Origin: Paractinoplanes rishiriensis
GTDB lineage: Bacteria > Actinomycetota > Actinomycetes > Mycobacteriales > Micromonosporaceae
Assembly: GCF_016862375.1 (NCBI RefSeq)
Contig: NZ_BOMV01000043.1
Coordinates: forward strand, 1 to 39,308
Direction of reading: 5' to 3'
Length of the DNA stretch: 39,308 nucleotides
The position numbers were made by a program, and so were the translations under genes. The notes below the pieces were generated by a model that did no database searches, was not told the DNA's origin, and worked only from the letters and a program-made list of their open reading frames with translations. Shown here in pieces: positions 1-7,802 of this stretch. Numbering within the stretch: the first letter of the stretch is position 1; each line of letters opens with the position of its first letter.

Positions 1-90
1 CCACGCCGCCGGTCACCCCCGGCGTCGCCCGCCCGGCCACGCCGCCGGTCACCCCCGGCGTCGCCCGCCCGGCCACGCCGCCGGTCACCC
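1..90 (+). repeat. 36-bp tandem repeat in sortase gene
   Basis: Two perfect 36-bp copies (1-36, 37-72) are followed by a diverging third copy. They encode a 12-residue unit, ATPPVTPGVARP. The array probably continues upstream of the window. It is in frame, so copy-number change would alter only the length of the disordered region. Confidence 0.85.
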
Positions 91-2201
91 CCGGCATTGC
101 GCGTCCCGCGTCGCCGCCGCCGGTGGCTCCCGGTGTCGCCCAGCCGGCTGCGTCGCCGCCCGTCTCGCCCGGTGTCGCTCGGCCGCCGGCATCGCCGGTC
201 ACGCCCGCCGCCGCCCGGCCGGCGCCGCCCGGGGTCGCCCGGGCCACCGCGTCCGGCGTTGCGCGCTCCGCCGCGCCCCCCACCGCTCCCGGGGCCGCTC
301 CGTCTCCTCCCGGCCTGGGGCCGAGCGCCGCTTCGGCTTCGGCCGGCATGGGCCGGTCCGCCACTCCGCCGGTCTCCCCGGGGGTCGCGCGGGCCAGCGT
401 GCCGTCCGATTCCGGTCCGGCTCACCCGAACGCAGCGCCGCCCGCCGGCCGCACCGGCACGCCGCCGGGCGGGCGTCCGGTCTCGCCGCCGCCAGGCGCC
501 AGGTCCGCCGCGCCGCAACCGGCCGCAGGCCGGCCGACCACGCCGCCACCCGCGACCCTTCCCGGCGCTCCACCGACGGCCGCAGGCCGGCCGACCACGC
601 CGCCACCCGCGACCCTTCCCGGCGCTCCACCGACGGCCGCGGGCCGATCGACCAACCCGCCACCAAGCGCCCGAGCCGCGACCCCGCCGATCAGCGCCGG
701 CCCGCCGCACCTCCCGCCACCACCCCCGGCCGGCGCCACCGCGCCCCCCTCCGCCGCCGAGACCGCCGTGCTCCGCACCGACGAGGTCGCCGAGCAGCGG
801 ATCGCGGCCGCTCGCAACGCCGCTGCCCGGCCCGCTGACGCACCTCCGGCCAAGCAGGACGATTCGTTCGACTTCTTCGCGGCCGCGGTGCCCAAGCCAC
901 CCACCCAACCGGGCGCGGAGCCGGCCCGGCGCGACCCCGGCTTCACTCAGATCAACGGCCGCGGCACCGAGGTAAACGGCCACGACCCCCGCGCGGCCCA
1001 GCCGGCATGGACCGGCGCGCCTGCCCTGGCGCCCGGGCAGGCCCCACCCGCTCAGAGCCACCCTGCGGCCCCGCACCCGGCCCAGGGTCAACCTATACCG
1101 CCCCGGCACCCGCAAGGGCAGCCTGGACGGCCTCGCGGGCCCCAACGGCCCGCCAGCGATCTCGACCCCAGCCAAACCGCCGTAATCCCGACGTCCGACG
1201 CTCCCACCGGACTGCTTCCCGCCGTACCGCCCAAAGCCGTACCGCCGAATAGCCCACCGCCGGCGGTCAAAGAGCACACCGCGCTGATGTCGGCAGTGCC
1301 CGGGCTTGCGGCGCAGGCCGCGATGGCGAAAGCCGAGCCGGACGCCGCCCTCGGTGCCGCCACGGCGCCCTACATCGCGCCCGGCACCGAGCCGGTCAGC
1401 CCGCCACCCAGCGCCGAGGAAAACGTCGAACCCAAGCGCGGCGAGCGCGTCGTCAAGCTGCGGCCCGAGCAGACCGGCGAGGGGTACAAGAGCGTCTACT
1501 CCGAGCTGACCCGGCCGTCGCTGGGCTCGCGCATCCGGGGCGGCATCCGCGTCGCCGGCGAGCTGATGATCACGTTCGGGCTGGTGGTTCTGCTGTTCGC
1601 CGGTTATCAGGTGTTCGGCAACTCGGCCGAGGTGCAGGGCGAGCAGGACGCGCTCGGTGATCAGCTGGACGACGTCTGGAACGACCCGACCGTGGGGCCG
1701 AGCGCGGCGCCCTCGAAGGGTCCGGCGGCGCCCGGCTCCAGCCTGGTCGGCCGGCTCTACATCCCCAAGATCGACAAGAAGCTGGTCGTGGTCGACGGGG
1801 TGCGGCCGCAGGACATCAAGGGTGCGCCCGGCCACTACCCGGAGACCGCGAAACCCGGGCAGATCGGCAACTTCTCGGTCGCCGGTCACCGGATTCGGAA
1901 GATCTTCTGGCGGCTCGACGAGCTGCACCCGGGCGACGTCATCGGCGTGGAGACCAGGGAGTCCTGGTACGTCTACCGGGTCTACGACTCCGAGATCGTG
2001 AGGCCCAGCGCGGTCCAGGTGGTGGCGCCGGTGCCCAACCGGCCGGGCGCCAAGCCGACGAAGGCGCTGCTCACGCTCACCACCTGCAACCCGAAGTTCA
2101 ACAACTACCAGCGCCTCATCGTGCACGCCGAGCTGACCGGCAAGGCCAAACGCGACCAGTCCCTGCCCGACGCCGGCATGCCGGCCGAGTTGAAGAGCTG
2201 A
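3..2201 (+). CDS. Class E sortase with long Pro/Ala-rich N-terminal region (5' truncated)
   Basis: Membrane-anchored cysteine transpeptidase expected to attach surface proteins to the cell wall. The reading frame is open to the left edge, so the true start lies outside the window. A GTG at 123 is in frame but sits inside a repeat tract and is not a convincing start. About 500 residues of Pro/Ala/Thr-rich low-complexity sequence come first, including tandem repeats. A single hydrophobic segment follows (codons about 1555-1620), then the sortase domain. The domain has the catalytic His in VAGHR (codon 1887), the Cys in TLTTCNP (codon 2085) and the Arg in YQRLIV (codon 2112). The short tail after the domain is typical of class E. 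The disordered part lies before the membrane segment, so it is probably cytoplasmic. The next gene follows after 2 bp. Family call is firm; substrate unknown. Confidence 0.9.
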   Translation, partial: TPPVTPGVARPATPPVTPGVARPATPPVTPGIARPASPPPVAPGVAQPAASPPVSPGVARPPASPVTPAAARPAPPGVARATASGVARSAAPPTAPGAAPSPPGLGPSAASASAGMGRSATPPVSPGVARASVPSDSGPAHPNAAPPAGRTGTPPGGRPVSPPPGARSAAPQPAAGRPTTPPPATLPGAPPTAAGRPTTPPPATLPGAPPTAAGRSTNPPPSARAATPPISAGPPHLPPPPPAGATAPPSAAETAVLRTDEVAEQRIAAARNAAARPADAPPAKQDDSFDFFAAAVPKPPTQPGAEPARRDPGFTQINGRGTEVNGHDPRAAQPAWTGAPALAPGQAPPAQSHPAAPHPAQGQPIPPRHPQGQPGRPRGPQRPASDLDPSQTAVIPTSDAPTGLLPAVPPKAVPPNSPPPAVKEHTALMSAVPGLAAQAAMAKAEPDAALGAATAPYIAPGTEPVSPPPSAEENVEPKRGERVVKLRPEQTGEGYKSVYSELTRPSLGSRIRGGIRVAGELMITFGLVVLLFAGYQVFGNSAEVQGEQDALGDQLDDVWNDPTVGPSAAPSKGPAAPGSSLVGRLYIPKIDKKLVVVDGVRPQDIKGAPGHYPETAKPGQIGNFSVAGHRIRKIFWRLDELHPGDVIGVETRESWYVYRVYDSEIVRPSAVQVVAPVPNRPGAKPTKALLTLTTCNPKFNNYQRLIVHAELTGKAKRDQSLPDAGMPAELKS
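521..660 (+). repeat. 57-bp tandem repeat in sortase gene
   Basis: Identical 57-bp units start at 521 and 578, and a degenerating third copy starts at 635. Each unit encodes 19 residues of the type GRPTTPPPATLPGAPPTAA. The near-perfect nucleotide identity suggests recent duplication. Confidence 0.85.
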
Positions 2202-2203
2202 CG

Positions 2204-2500
2204 ATGTACGCGTGGATCTGGCGCAAGCTGCCGTTCGGCCTGTGGGGCAAGCTCACCGGTTCACTCGGCCTGGTGGCGGCGACCGGCCTGCTGCTCTGGT
2301 ACGTGGTCTTCCCGTGGGCCACGCCGCTGCTCCCGTTCGACGACGTCCAGGTCGGCTCGGGCACCGAGCAGCAGACGCCGGCCGACCCCAACGACCCCAA
2401 CGTGGTCACGTCGGACCACCCCGATTCCGAAGCCCCCGACGAGATCCCGTACAGCACCGAGTCGAACGCGCCGCACCCCACGGCCACCTCGACCGATTAG
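2204..2500 (+). CDS. Small single-pass membrane protein next to sortase, function unknown
   Basis: 98 residues. A short basic N-terminus (WRKLPFGLWGK) precedes one hydrophobic segment at about residues 18-40. The remaining 55 residues are acidic, Pro/Asp/Thr-rich and without recognisable domain, predicted extracellular. The ATG lies 2 bp after the sortase stop, so the two genes are almost certainly cotranscribed and may be translationally coupled. The context suggests a role with the sortase or cell envelope, but nothing in the sequence fixes a function. Confidence 0.8.
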   Translation: MYAWIWRKLPFGLWGKLTGSLGLVAATGLLLWYVVFPWATPLLPFDDVQVGSGTEQQTPADPNDPNVVTSDHPDSEAPDEIPYSTESNAPHPTATSTD

Positions 2501-2507
2501 ACCCCTG

Positions 2508-3167
2508 GTGTGTGACGTGCGCATTCTTGTGATCGACAACTACGACTCATTCGTCTTCAACCTGGTGCAATACCTGGGCCAGCTCGGCGCCGACTGCGAG
2601 GTGCGGCGCAACGACGAGATCTCGGTGGCCGACGTCGGCACCTTCGGCGCCGCGGGCATTCTGCTTTCACCTGGTCCCGGCACGCCGGAACGCGCCGGCA
2701 TCATGTTGGAGACCATTCGGGCGTACGCCGGAAAGGTCCCGATGTTTGGGGTGTGCCTCGGTCATCAGGCGATCGGTGCCGCGTTCGGTGCCACCGTGAA
2801 CCGCGCCCCGGAGCTGCTGCACGGCAAGACGTCGCTGGTGCACCACGGCGGCGACGGCGTGCTGGCCGGCCTGTCCGAGCCGTTCACGGCCACCCGCTAC
2901 CACTCGCTCGCGGTCGTCCCCGAGACTCTGCCGGACGAGATCGAGGTGACCGGCCGCACCGAGTCCGGCATCGTGATGGCGATGCGGCACCGCACGCTGC
3001 CGATCGAGGGCGTGCAGTTCCACCCCGAGTCGGTGCTCACCGAGGGCGGCCACACCATGCTGGCGAACTGGCTGGCCGCATGTGGCCTGCCGGCCGCCCT
3101 GGAAAAGGCGCCGCCGCTGGCCGCCGAGGTGGAAACCCGGCGACGAGCGGCGTTCGCTTCGGTCTAG
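2508..3167 (+). CDS. pabA: Glutamine amidotransferase subunit of aminodeoxychorismate/anthranilate synthase
   Basis: Class I glutamine amidotransferase that supplies ammonia to a chorismate-using partner in folate (PabA) or tryptophan (TrpG) synthesis. The N-terminus LVIDNYDSFVFNLVQYLGQ is diagnostic. The nucleophile is Cys83 in FGVCLGHQ, and the His172/Glu174 pair is in VQFHPESV (numbering from 2508). The oxyanion strand is LSPGPGTP. An in-frame GTG at 2517 would give the more usual VRILVIDNYDSF start and is equally likely. No chorismate-binding large subunit is in the window, so PabA versus TrpG cannot be decided. This gene lies beside pknB in many actinobacteria. It ends 7 bp from the convergent pknB stop. 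Confidence 0.93.
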   Translation: MCDVRILVIDNYDSFVFNLVQYLGQLGADCEVRRNDEISVADVGTFGAAGILLSPGPGTPERAGIMLETIRAYAGKVPMFGVCLGHQAIGAAFGATVNRAPELLHGKTSLVHHGGDGVLAGLSEPFTATRYHSLAVVPETLPDEIEVTGRTESGIVMAMRHRTLPIEGVQFHPESVLTEGGHTMLANWLAACGLPAALEKAPPLAAEVETRRRAAFASV

Positions 3168-3174
3168 ATCCGGC

Positions 3175-4977
3175 TCACTGTTCGCGGCGGATGGCCGACA
3201 GCGGGTCGCTGAGGGCCGTACCGCCGCCACCACCCGGGTCGGTCGGGTCGGACGGGTCGACGCTCGGGTCCGGGTCCGGGTCCGCCGCCGCGACCGTGAG
3301 CTTGACGTCGTCACCCTTCTCCACCGTCGACCCGGCCTTCGGGTTCTGCGCGATGACCGTGCCCGGCTCGCGGGTCGGGTCCACCTTTTCCTCGGTGGTG
3401 ACGTTGAACTGGCCGACCTCCTCCAGCACCGCCTTGGCGGCGTCGAGGTTCTGGTTGACCACGTTCGGCATCCGGACCCGCTTGCCGTTCGAGACGTCAA
3501 CCTCGATCTCAGAACCAGGTTCGACCTTTTCGCCCTTTTTCTCCACATCGATGACGATGCCGACCTGCTGGCTGCTCGCCACCTCGTTGAACTTCGGGGT
3601 CAGCCCGAGGCCCTTGAGCCGCTGTTCGGCGTTGTCCCGGGTGACGCCGACCAGGTCGGTCGGCACGGTGACCTGGTCGAGCGGCAGGCAGAGCCGGTAG
3701 CTGACCGCCTGAGTCGTCGGGATCTGCGTGTTGGGGTCCGGGCTCTGCCGGTCGACCTTGCCCTCGCAGTCCTTGCTCTTCCGAGGATCCTCCGGCGTGA
3801 CATTTCCCAGCTTGGCCGCCTCGAGCGCCTGCCGCGCCTGCTCGTCGGTCTTACCGATCAAGGTGGGCATGGTGGCCGTCTGGGTCTGATTGTTGCCGGC
3901 GTTGTCGTTCTGCCGGCTCATCGCCAGCGCGACGCCGAGCACCACCACGACCAGCACGCCGAGCGCCGCCAGCACCGCCATCACCCACGACGAACGCCGT
4001 TCCGGCGGCCGCGGCGGGACACCGCCGATGGGCCGCTGCATGGTGGTCGCGGCCTGCGGCTGCCACTGCCGGGGCTGGCCCTGCATGGCGATCGTCTCGG
4101 CCTGGTTCATCACCGGGGTGGCCAGCACCGGGCGGCCCGAGACGGCGCGCAACGCGTCGGCGCGCATCTCCTGGGCGCTCTGGTACCGGTTCATCGGGTT
4201 TTTCGCGAGCGCCTTGAGCACGATCGCGTCGATGTCCCGGGGCACCTCGGGGTTGACGTCGCTGGGAGCCTTCGGGTCCTCGCGGACGTGCTGGTAGGCG
4301 ACGCTGACCGGGCTGTCGCCGACGAACGGCGGGTGGCCTACGAGCAGTTCGAACAGGACGCAGCCGGCCGCGTACACATCGGAGCGGGCGTCCACGGCCT
4401 CGCCGCGCGCCTGCTCCGGCGACAGGTACTGTGCCGTACCGATCACCGCGCTGGTCTGCGTCATCGTGGTGGCACCGCTGGCCAGGGCCCGGGCGATGCC
4501 GAAGTCCATGACCTTGACCTGGCCGTTCTGCGTGATCATCACGTTGCCGGGCTTGATGTCCCGGTGGATGATCCCGTGCCGGTGGCTGAACTCCAGCGCG
4601 GCACAGATGTCGGCGATGATCTCCAGAGCCCGGCGGGCCTGGAGGCGCTGCTCCTCGGCGAGCACTTCCTTGAGGGTCCGCCCGTTCACGAACTCCATGA
4701 CGATGAACGGGAGCTTCTCGCCGGTCGACGACACCTCTTCGCCGGTGTCGTACACCGCCACGATCGCCGGGTGGTTGAGTGCCGCCGAGTTTTGCGCCTC
4801 GCGCCGGAACCGCTCCTGGAAGGTCGCGTCGCGGGCCAGGTCGGTGCGCAGCATCTTGATCGCCACGTCACGGCCCAGCCGGAGGTCACGTCCGCGGTGC
4901 ACCTCGGCCATGCCGCCGTAGCCCAGTAGCTCGCCGACCTGATACCTGCCACCGAGCAGGCGGGCCTGCGCCGTCAT
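3175..4977 (-). CDS. pknB: PASTA-domain Ser/Thr protein kinase PknB
   Basis: Membrane receptor kinase that senses peptidoglycan/lipid II and controls cell-wall growth. The cytoplasmic kinase domain (about 1-275) has the Gly-rich loop GYGGMAEV, Lys41 in VAIK, Glu60 of helix C, HRDIKPGN (Asp140) and DFG at 158-160. The activation loop carries Thr residues (TTMTQTSAVIGTAQY). A Pro-rich juxtamembrane linker leads to a transmembrane segment at about 331-353. I count three extracellular PASTA repeats (about 369-436, 437-505, 506-575) rather than the four of mycobacterial PknB. The first holds Cys404 and Cys430, a possible disulfide. The tail is Asp/Gly-rich. The start overlaps the pknA stop by ATGA (4974-4977), so translation is coupled. 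This is the last gene of the operon. Confidence 0.96.
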   Translation of the reverse strand: MTAQARLLGGRYQVGELLGYGGMAEVHRGRDLRLGRDVAIKMLRTDLARDATFQERFRREAQNSAALNHPAIVAVYDTGEEVSSTGEKLPFIVMEFVNGRTLKEVLAEEQRLQARRALEIIADICAALEFSHRHGIIHRDIKPGNVMITQNGQVKVMDFGIARALASGATTMTQTSAVIGTAQYLSPEQARGEAVDARSDVYAAGCVLFELLVGHPPFVGDSPVSVAYQHVREDPKAPSDVNPEVPRDIDAIVLKALAKNPMNRYQSAQEMRADALRAVSGRPVLATPVMNQAETIAMQGQPRQWQPQAATTMQRPIGGVPPRPPERRSSWVMAVLAALGVLVVVVLGVALAMSRQNDNAGNNQTQTATMPTLIGKTDEQARQALEAAKLGNVTPEDPRKSKDCEGKVDRQSPDPNTQIPTTQAVSYRLCLPLDQVTVPTDLVGVTRDNAEQRLKGLGLTPKFNEVASSQQVGIVIDVEKKGEKVEPGSEIEVDVSNGKRVRMPNVVNQNLDAAKAVLEEVGQFNVTTEEKVDPTREPGTVIAQNPKAGSTVEKGDDVKLTVAAADPDPDPSVDPSDPTDPGGGGGTALSDPLSAIRREQ

Positions 4978-6305
4978 AGCGTCTGTCGTCCTTCGTTCGC
5001 TCGGTTCCAGCCGGGTCTGGCGCCCGCCTGCTTGGTTAGACGGTACGACGCCGCCGACGGTTCATTGTCGGCGACGCCCGTGTGGACGACATCCGCGTAC
5101 GTGTGCCGACCGCTCAGCGCGTTGTTGTCCTGGCTCTGCTTGTAGAGGAACGTGATCACCCCGGCACAGAGCAGGACCAGCAGCGCCAGGACCACGGCCA
5201 GCACAATCAGCACCTGCCGCCCTGCCGAACTCTCCGGTTTCGCCGCCTGTACGGGCGGCACCGGGTGGTACGGCTGACGGTACGGCTGCGGTTGCACCGG
5301 TGGTCCCGAGGGTACCGACGCGGCACCGCGAGCACCCGACACGGGTCGCGGAACCGGTGGGAAGGGTGGCCGCGCGCTGCCCGCCGCGGGCGACGCCGGC
5401 GCACCGGACACCGGCCCGCCGGACTGCGGGCGGTTGGCCACCCCGGCGGCCCGGACCGGCTGACTGGCGGGCTGCTGCGCGGTCGTGGCCAGCGCCGATG
5501 CGGCCTGCCGGGCCACCGCGGCCAGCGCCGACGCCGAGGGCCAGCGGGCGGTCGGGTCCTTGGACAGGGCCCGGTCCACGATGGCGCGCACCGACGGCGG
5601 GATGTCCGACGGCAGCGGCCGTGGCTTCTCCCGGACGTGCTTCATGGCGATTTCCATCGGGGTGGCGCCGTCGAACGGCCGGTGCCCGGACAGGCACTGG
5701 TAGGCCACCACGCCGAGCGCGTACACGTCCGAGGCCGGCGTGGCCACGTCGCCCGAGGCCTGCTCCGGCGAGATGTAGGAGGCCGTGCCGAGCACCGAGC
5801 CGGCCACCGTGAGCTGGCCGACCAGCGCCGACCGGGCGATGCCGAAGTCGGTGAGCACCAGCGTGCCGTTCGGGCGGACCAGCAGGTTGCCCGGCTTCAC
5901 GTCGCGGTGCACGATGCCGTTCGCGTGCGCAGCCTGTAGCGCGTCGGCGGCCTGCGCCACCAGGGCCATGGTGCGGCCCGGTGTGAGACGCCCCACACGG
6001 CTCAGCGTGCGGGACAGCGCGTCGCCCTCGACGTACTCCATCACCAGGAAGGCGAGTTGCTGGTCGCTGCCGTAGTCGTAGACGTCGACGACCCCGGGGT
6101 GATTGATGGTGGCCATCGTGCGGGCCTCGCCGCGGAACCGCTCGGCGAAGCCGGGCTCGTCCAGCAGCGCGGGCAGCAGGATCTTGACCGCGACGGTCCG
6201 GCCCAGCACCTCGTCGGTGCCGCGCCACACGTCGCCCATGCCGCCGCCGGCGATCCGCTCGTCGAGGCGGTAGCGGCCACCGAGGGTCACCCCAGGGCTG
6301 ATCAT
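4974..6305 (-). CDS. pknA: Ser/Thr protein kinase PknA
   Basis: Eukaryotic-type kinase that regulates division and peptidoglycan synthesis together with PknB. Kinase domain about 1-270: Gly-rich loop AGGGMGDV, Lys41 in VAVK, HRDVKPGN (Asp135), DFG at 153-155, SPEQ at the end of the activation segment. A Pro/Ala-rich linker (about 275-360) is followed by one transmembrane helix (about 364-388) and a short extracellular tail of about 50 residues with no PASTA domain, as in other PknA proteins. The ATG directly abuts the pbpA stop, and a GGGGAGGGG ribosome site lies 5 nt before it. Its own stop overlaps the pknB start. Confidence 0.95.
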   Translation of the reverse strand: MISPGVTLGGRYRLDERIAGGGMGDVWRGTDEVLGRTVAVKILLPALLDEPGFAERFRGEARTMATINHPGVVDVYDYGSDQQLAFLVMEYVEGDALSRTLSRVGRLTPGRTMALVAQAADALQAAHANGIVHRDVKPGNLLVRPNGTLVLTDFGIARSALVGQLTVAGSVLGTASYISPEQASGDVATPASDVYALGVVAYQCLSGHRPFDGATPMEIAMKHVREKPRPLPSDIPPSVRAIVDRALSKDPTARWPSASALAAVARQAASALATTAQQPASQPVRAAGVANRPQSGGPVSGAPASPAAGSARPPFPPVPRPVSGARGAASVPSGPPVQPQPYRQPYHPVPPVQAAKPESSAGRQVLIVLAVVLALLVLLCAGVITFLYKQSQDNNALSGRHTYADVVHTGVADNEPSAASYRLTKQAGARPGWNRANEGRQTL

Positions 6306-7802
6306 TCAGTCCCCTCCCCGACCGGCCGCAGCCTTCATGATTTTTCCGGCGATCCGGGCCGCCTCGGCACTCGCATGGCCACCCGGCACGTTCTCCAGCA
6401 TGACGCAGACCGCCGAGACCGCCTCACCCTTCTCGTTGAAGGCGAAGCCGATGAACCAGCCGTGCGGGTCCGCGCCGACCGCGTTCTGCGCGGTACCGGT
6501 CTTGCCGCCGACGTCGAAGCCGCTGATCCGCGCGTTCCTGCCGGTGCCGTTCTGCACGACGCTGATCATCATGTCTTTCAGGTCGCTCGCGACGGTGCCG
6601 CTGATCGGCGTGCGCAGCGTCTTGGGGCTGGCATTGTAGATCGTCCGGAGCTCCGGGCTGAGCTGCTTCTGCACCAGGTAGGGGCGCATCTGCTTGCCGT
6701 CGTTGGCCACCGTGGCGGCGATCATCGCGCCCTCCAGCGGGGTCATCCGCACGTCCCGCTGGCCGAGCGACGACTGGGCCAGCGCACCCTTGTCGGGGCT
6801 GCCGTCCGGGTTGGCGATGGTGCCGGTCTGGCTGGCCGCCACCGGCAGACCGCCGCCCTCGAGGTTGCCGACCGCGAGCTTGTCGTCGCCGAAGCCGAAC
6901 GACTTGGCGCTCTCGATCACCTTGTCCCGGCCGAGCTTGACGCCGAGCCGGGCGAACCCGGTGTTGCAGCTCTCGGTCAGCGCCTCCTTGAGGGTGACCT
7001 GGCTGCCCGGGCAGACCTCGTCCACCGAGTTGCGGATGACCGCGCCGCTCTCCCGGTATTCGGAGCCGGCCTGGATCTCGGTGCCGGTCTCGTAGCCGTT
7101 CGACAACGCCGCCGCCGAGATGATCACCTTCATCACCGAGCCGGGTGGCAGCGTGGCCTGGGTGGCCCGGTTGAGCAGCGGCTGGTCCTTGTCCTTGTTC
7201 AGCTTGTCGTACGCCTGCGCGGCCGCCTTCTCGTCGTGGCTGGCCAGCGGGTTCGGGTCGAAGCTGGGCATCGAGACCATAGCCTGGATGGCACCGGTGC
7301 GCGGGTCGATGGCGATCGCCGCGCCCTTCTCCACGCCACGCTCGTTGTTGGTCATCTCTTTCCAGGCGGTCTGCTGGGCCGCGGCGTTCAGCGTCAGCAG
7401 CACGTTGCCGCCACCGGTGTTGTTGCCGGTGAACATGTCTTTGACCCGGTCGGCGAACAGCTTGTCGCTCTCCCCGGAGAGGAAGTCGTTCTCGCTGTTC
7501 TCGATGCCGACGGCGCCCAGGCTGACCGGGCGGTATCCGAGGACCGGCGCGTACACCTCCTTCTTGGGGTACACGCGCAGGTACTTCAGGGTGTCGTCGG
7601 TCGCCTTGTTCTCGGCCAGGGCGACGCCGCCGGCCTCGATCACGCCGCGCGGCCGCTCGTACTGGGCCACCACGACCCGGCGGTTGTAGTCGCTGGTGCG
7701 GTAGTCGTCGGCCTTGTAGGCCTGGACCCAGTTCAGGTTGGCGAACAGGAGGCCGAACAGGACGAGGATGACCACGCCGGCCCGCCGCAGGGGAGCGTTC
7801 AC
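6306..7802 (-). CDS. pbpA: Penicillin-binding protein 2-type transpeptidase PbpA
   Basis: Class B PBP that cross-links peptidoglycan together with a SEDS glycosyltransferase. One N-terminal membrane segment (about 8-28) precedes an extracytoplasmic dimerisation domain and the transpeptidase domain. The active-site motifs are all present: Ser222 in GSVMK, SCN at 278-280, KTG at 434-436. Start is GTG at 7802, and its GTGA overlaps the rodA stop. A near-perfect anti-SD match (GGAGGTGATC) lies inside the rodA 3' end, about 5-14 nt upstream, so this start is well supported despite the overlap. At 498 residues it has the usual size for the actinobacterial PbpA family. Confidence 0.95.
   Translation of the reverse strand: MNAPLRRAGVVILVLFGLLFANLNWVQAYKADDYRTSDYNRRVVVAQYERPRGVIEAGGVALAENKATDDTLKYLRVYPKKEVYAPVLGYRPVSLGAVGIENSENDFLSGESDKLFADRVKDMFTGNNTGGGNVLLTLNAAAQQTAWKEMTNNERGVEKGAAIAIDPRTGAIQAMVSMPSFDPNPLASHDEKAAAQAYDKLNKDKDQPLLNRATQATLPPGSVMKVIISAAALSNGYETGTEIQAGSEYRESGAVIRNSVDEVCPGSQVTLKEALTESCNTGFARLGVKLGRDKVIESAKSFGFGDDKLAVGNLEGGGLPVAASQTGTIANPDGSPDKGALAQSSLGQRDVRMTPLEGAMIAATVANDGKQMRPYLVQKQLSPELRTIYNASPKTLRTPISGTVASDLKDMMISVVQNGTGRNARISGFDVGGKTGTAQNAVGADPHGWFIGFAFNEKGEAVSAVCVMLENVPGGHASAEAARIAGKIMKAAAGRGGD

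Noticed and set aside
1..90. Possible CRISPR-like array
   Set aside because: The repeats are directly tandem with no spacers, in frame, and encode a Pro-rich peptide unit.
3082..4929. Long plus-strand frame opposite pknB
   Set aside because: Arg/Asp/Leu-rich translation without family features; it is the complement of a clear kinase gene in high-GC DNA.
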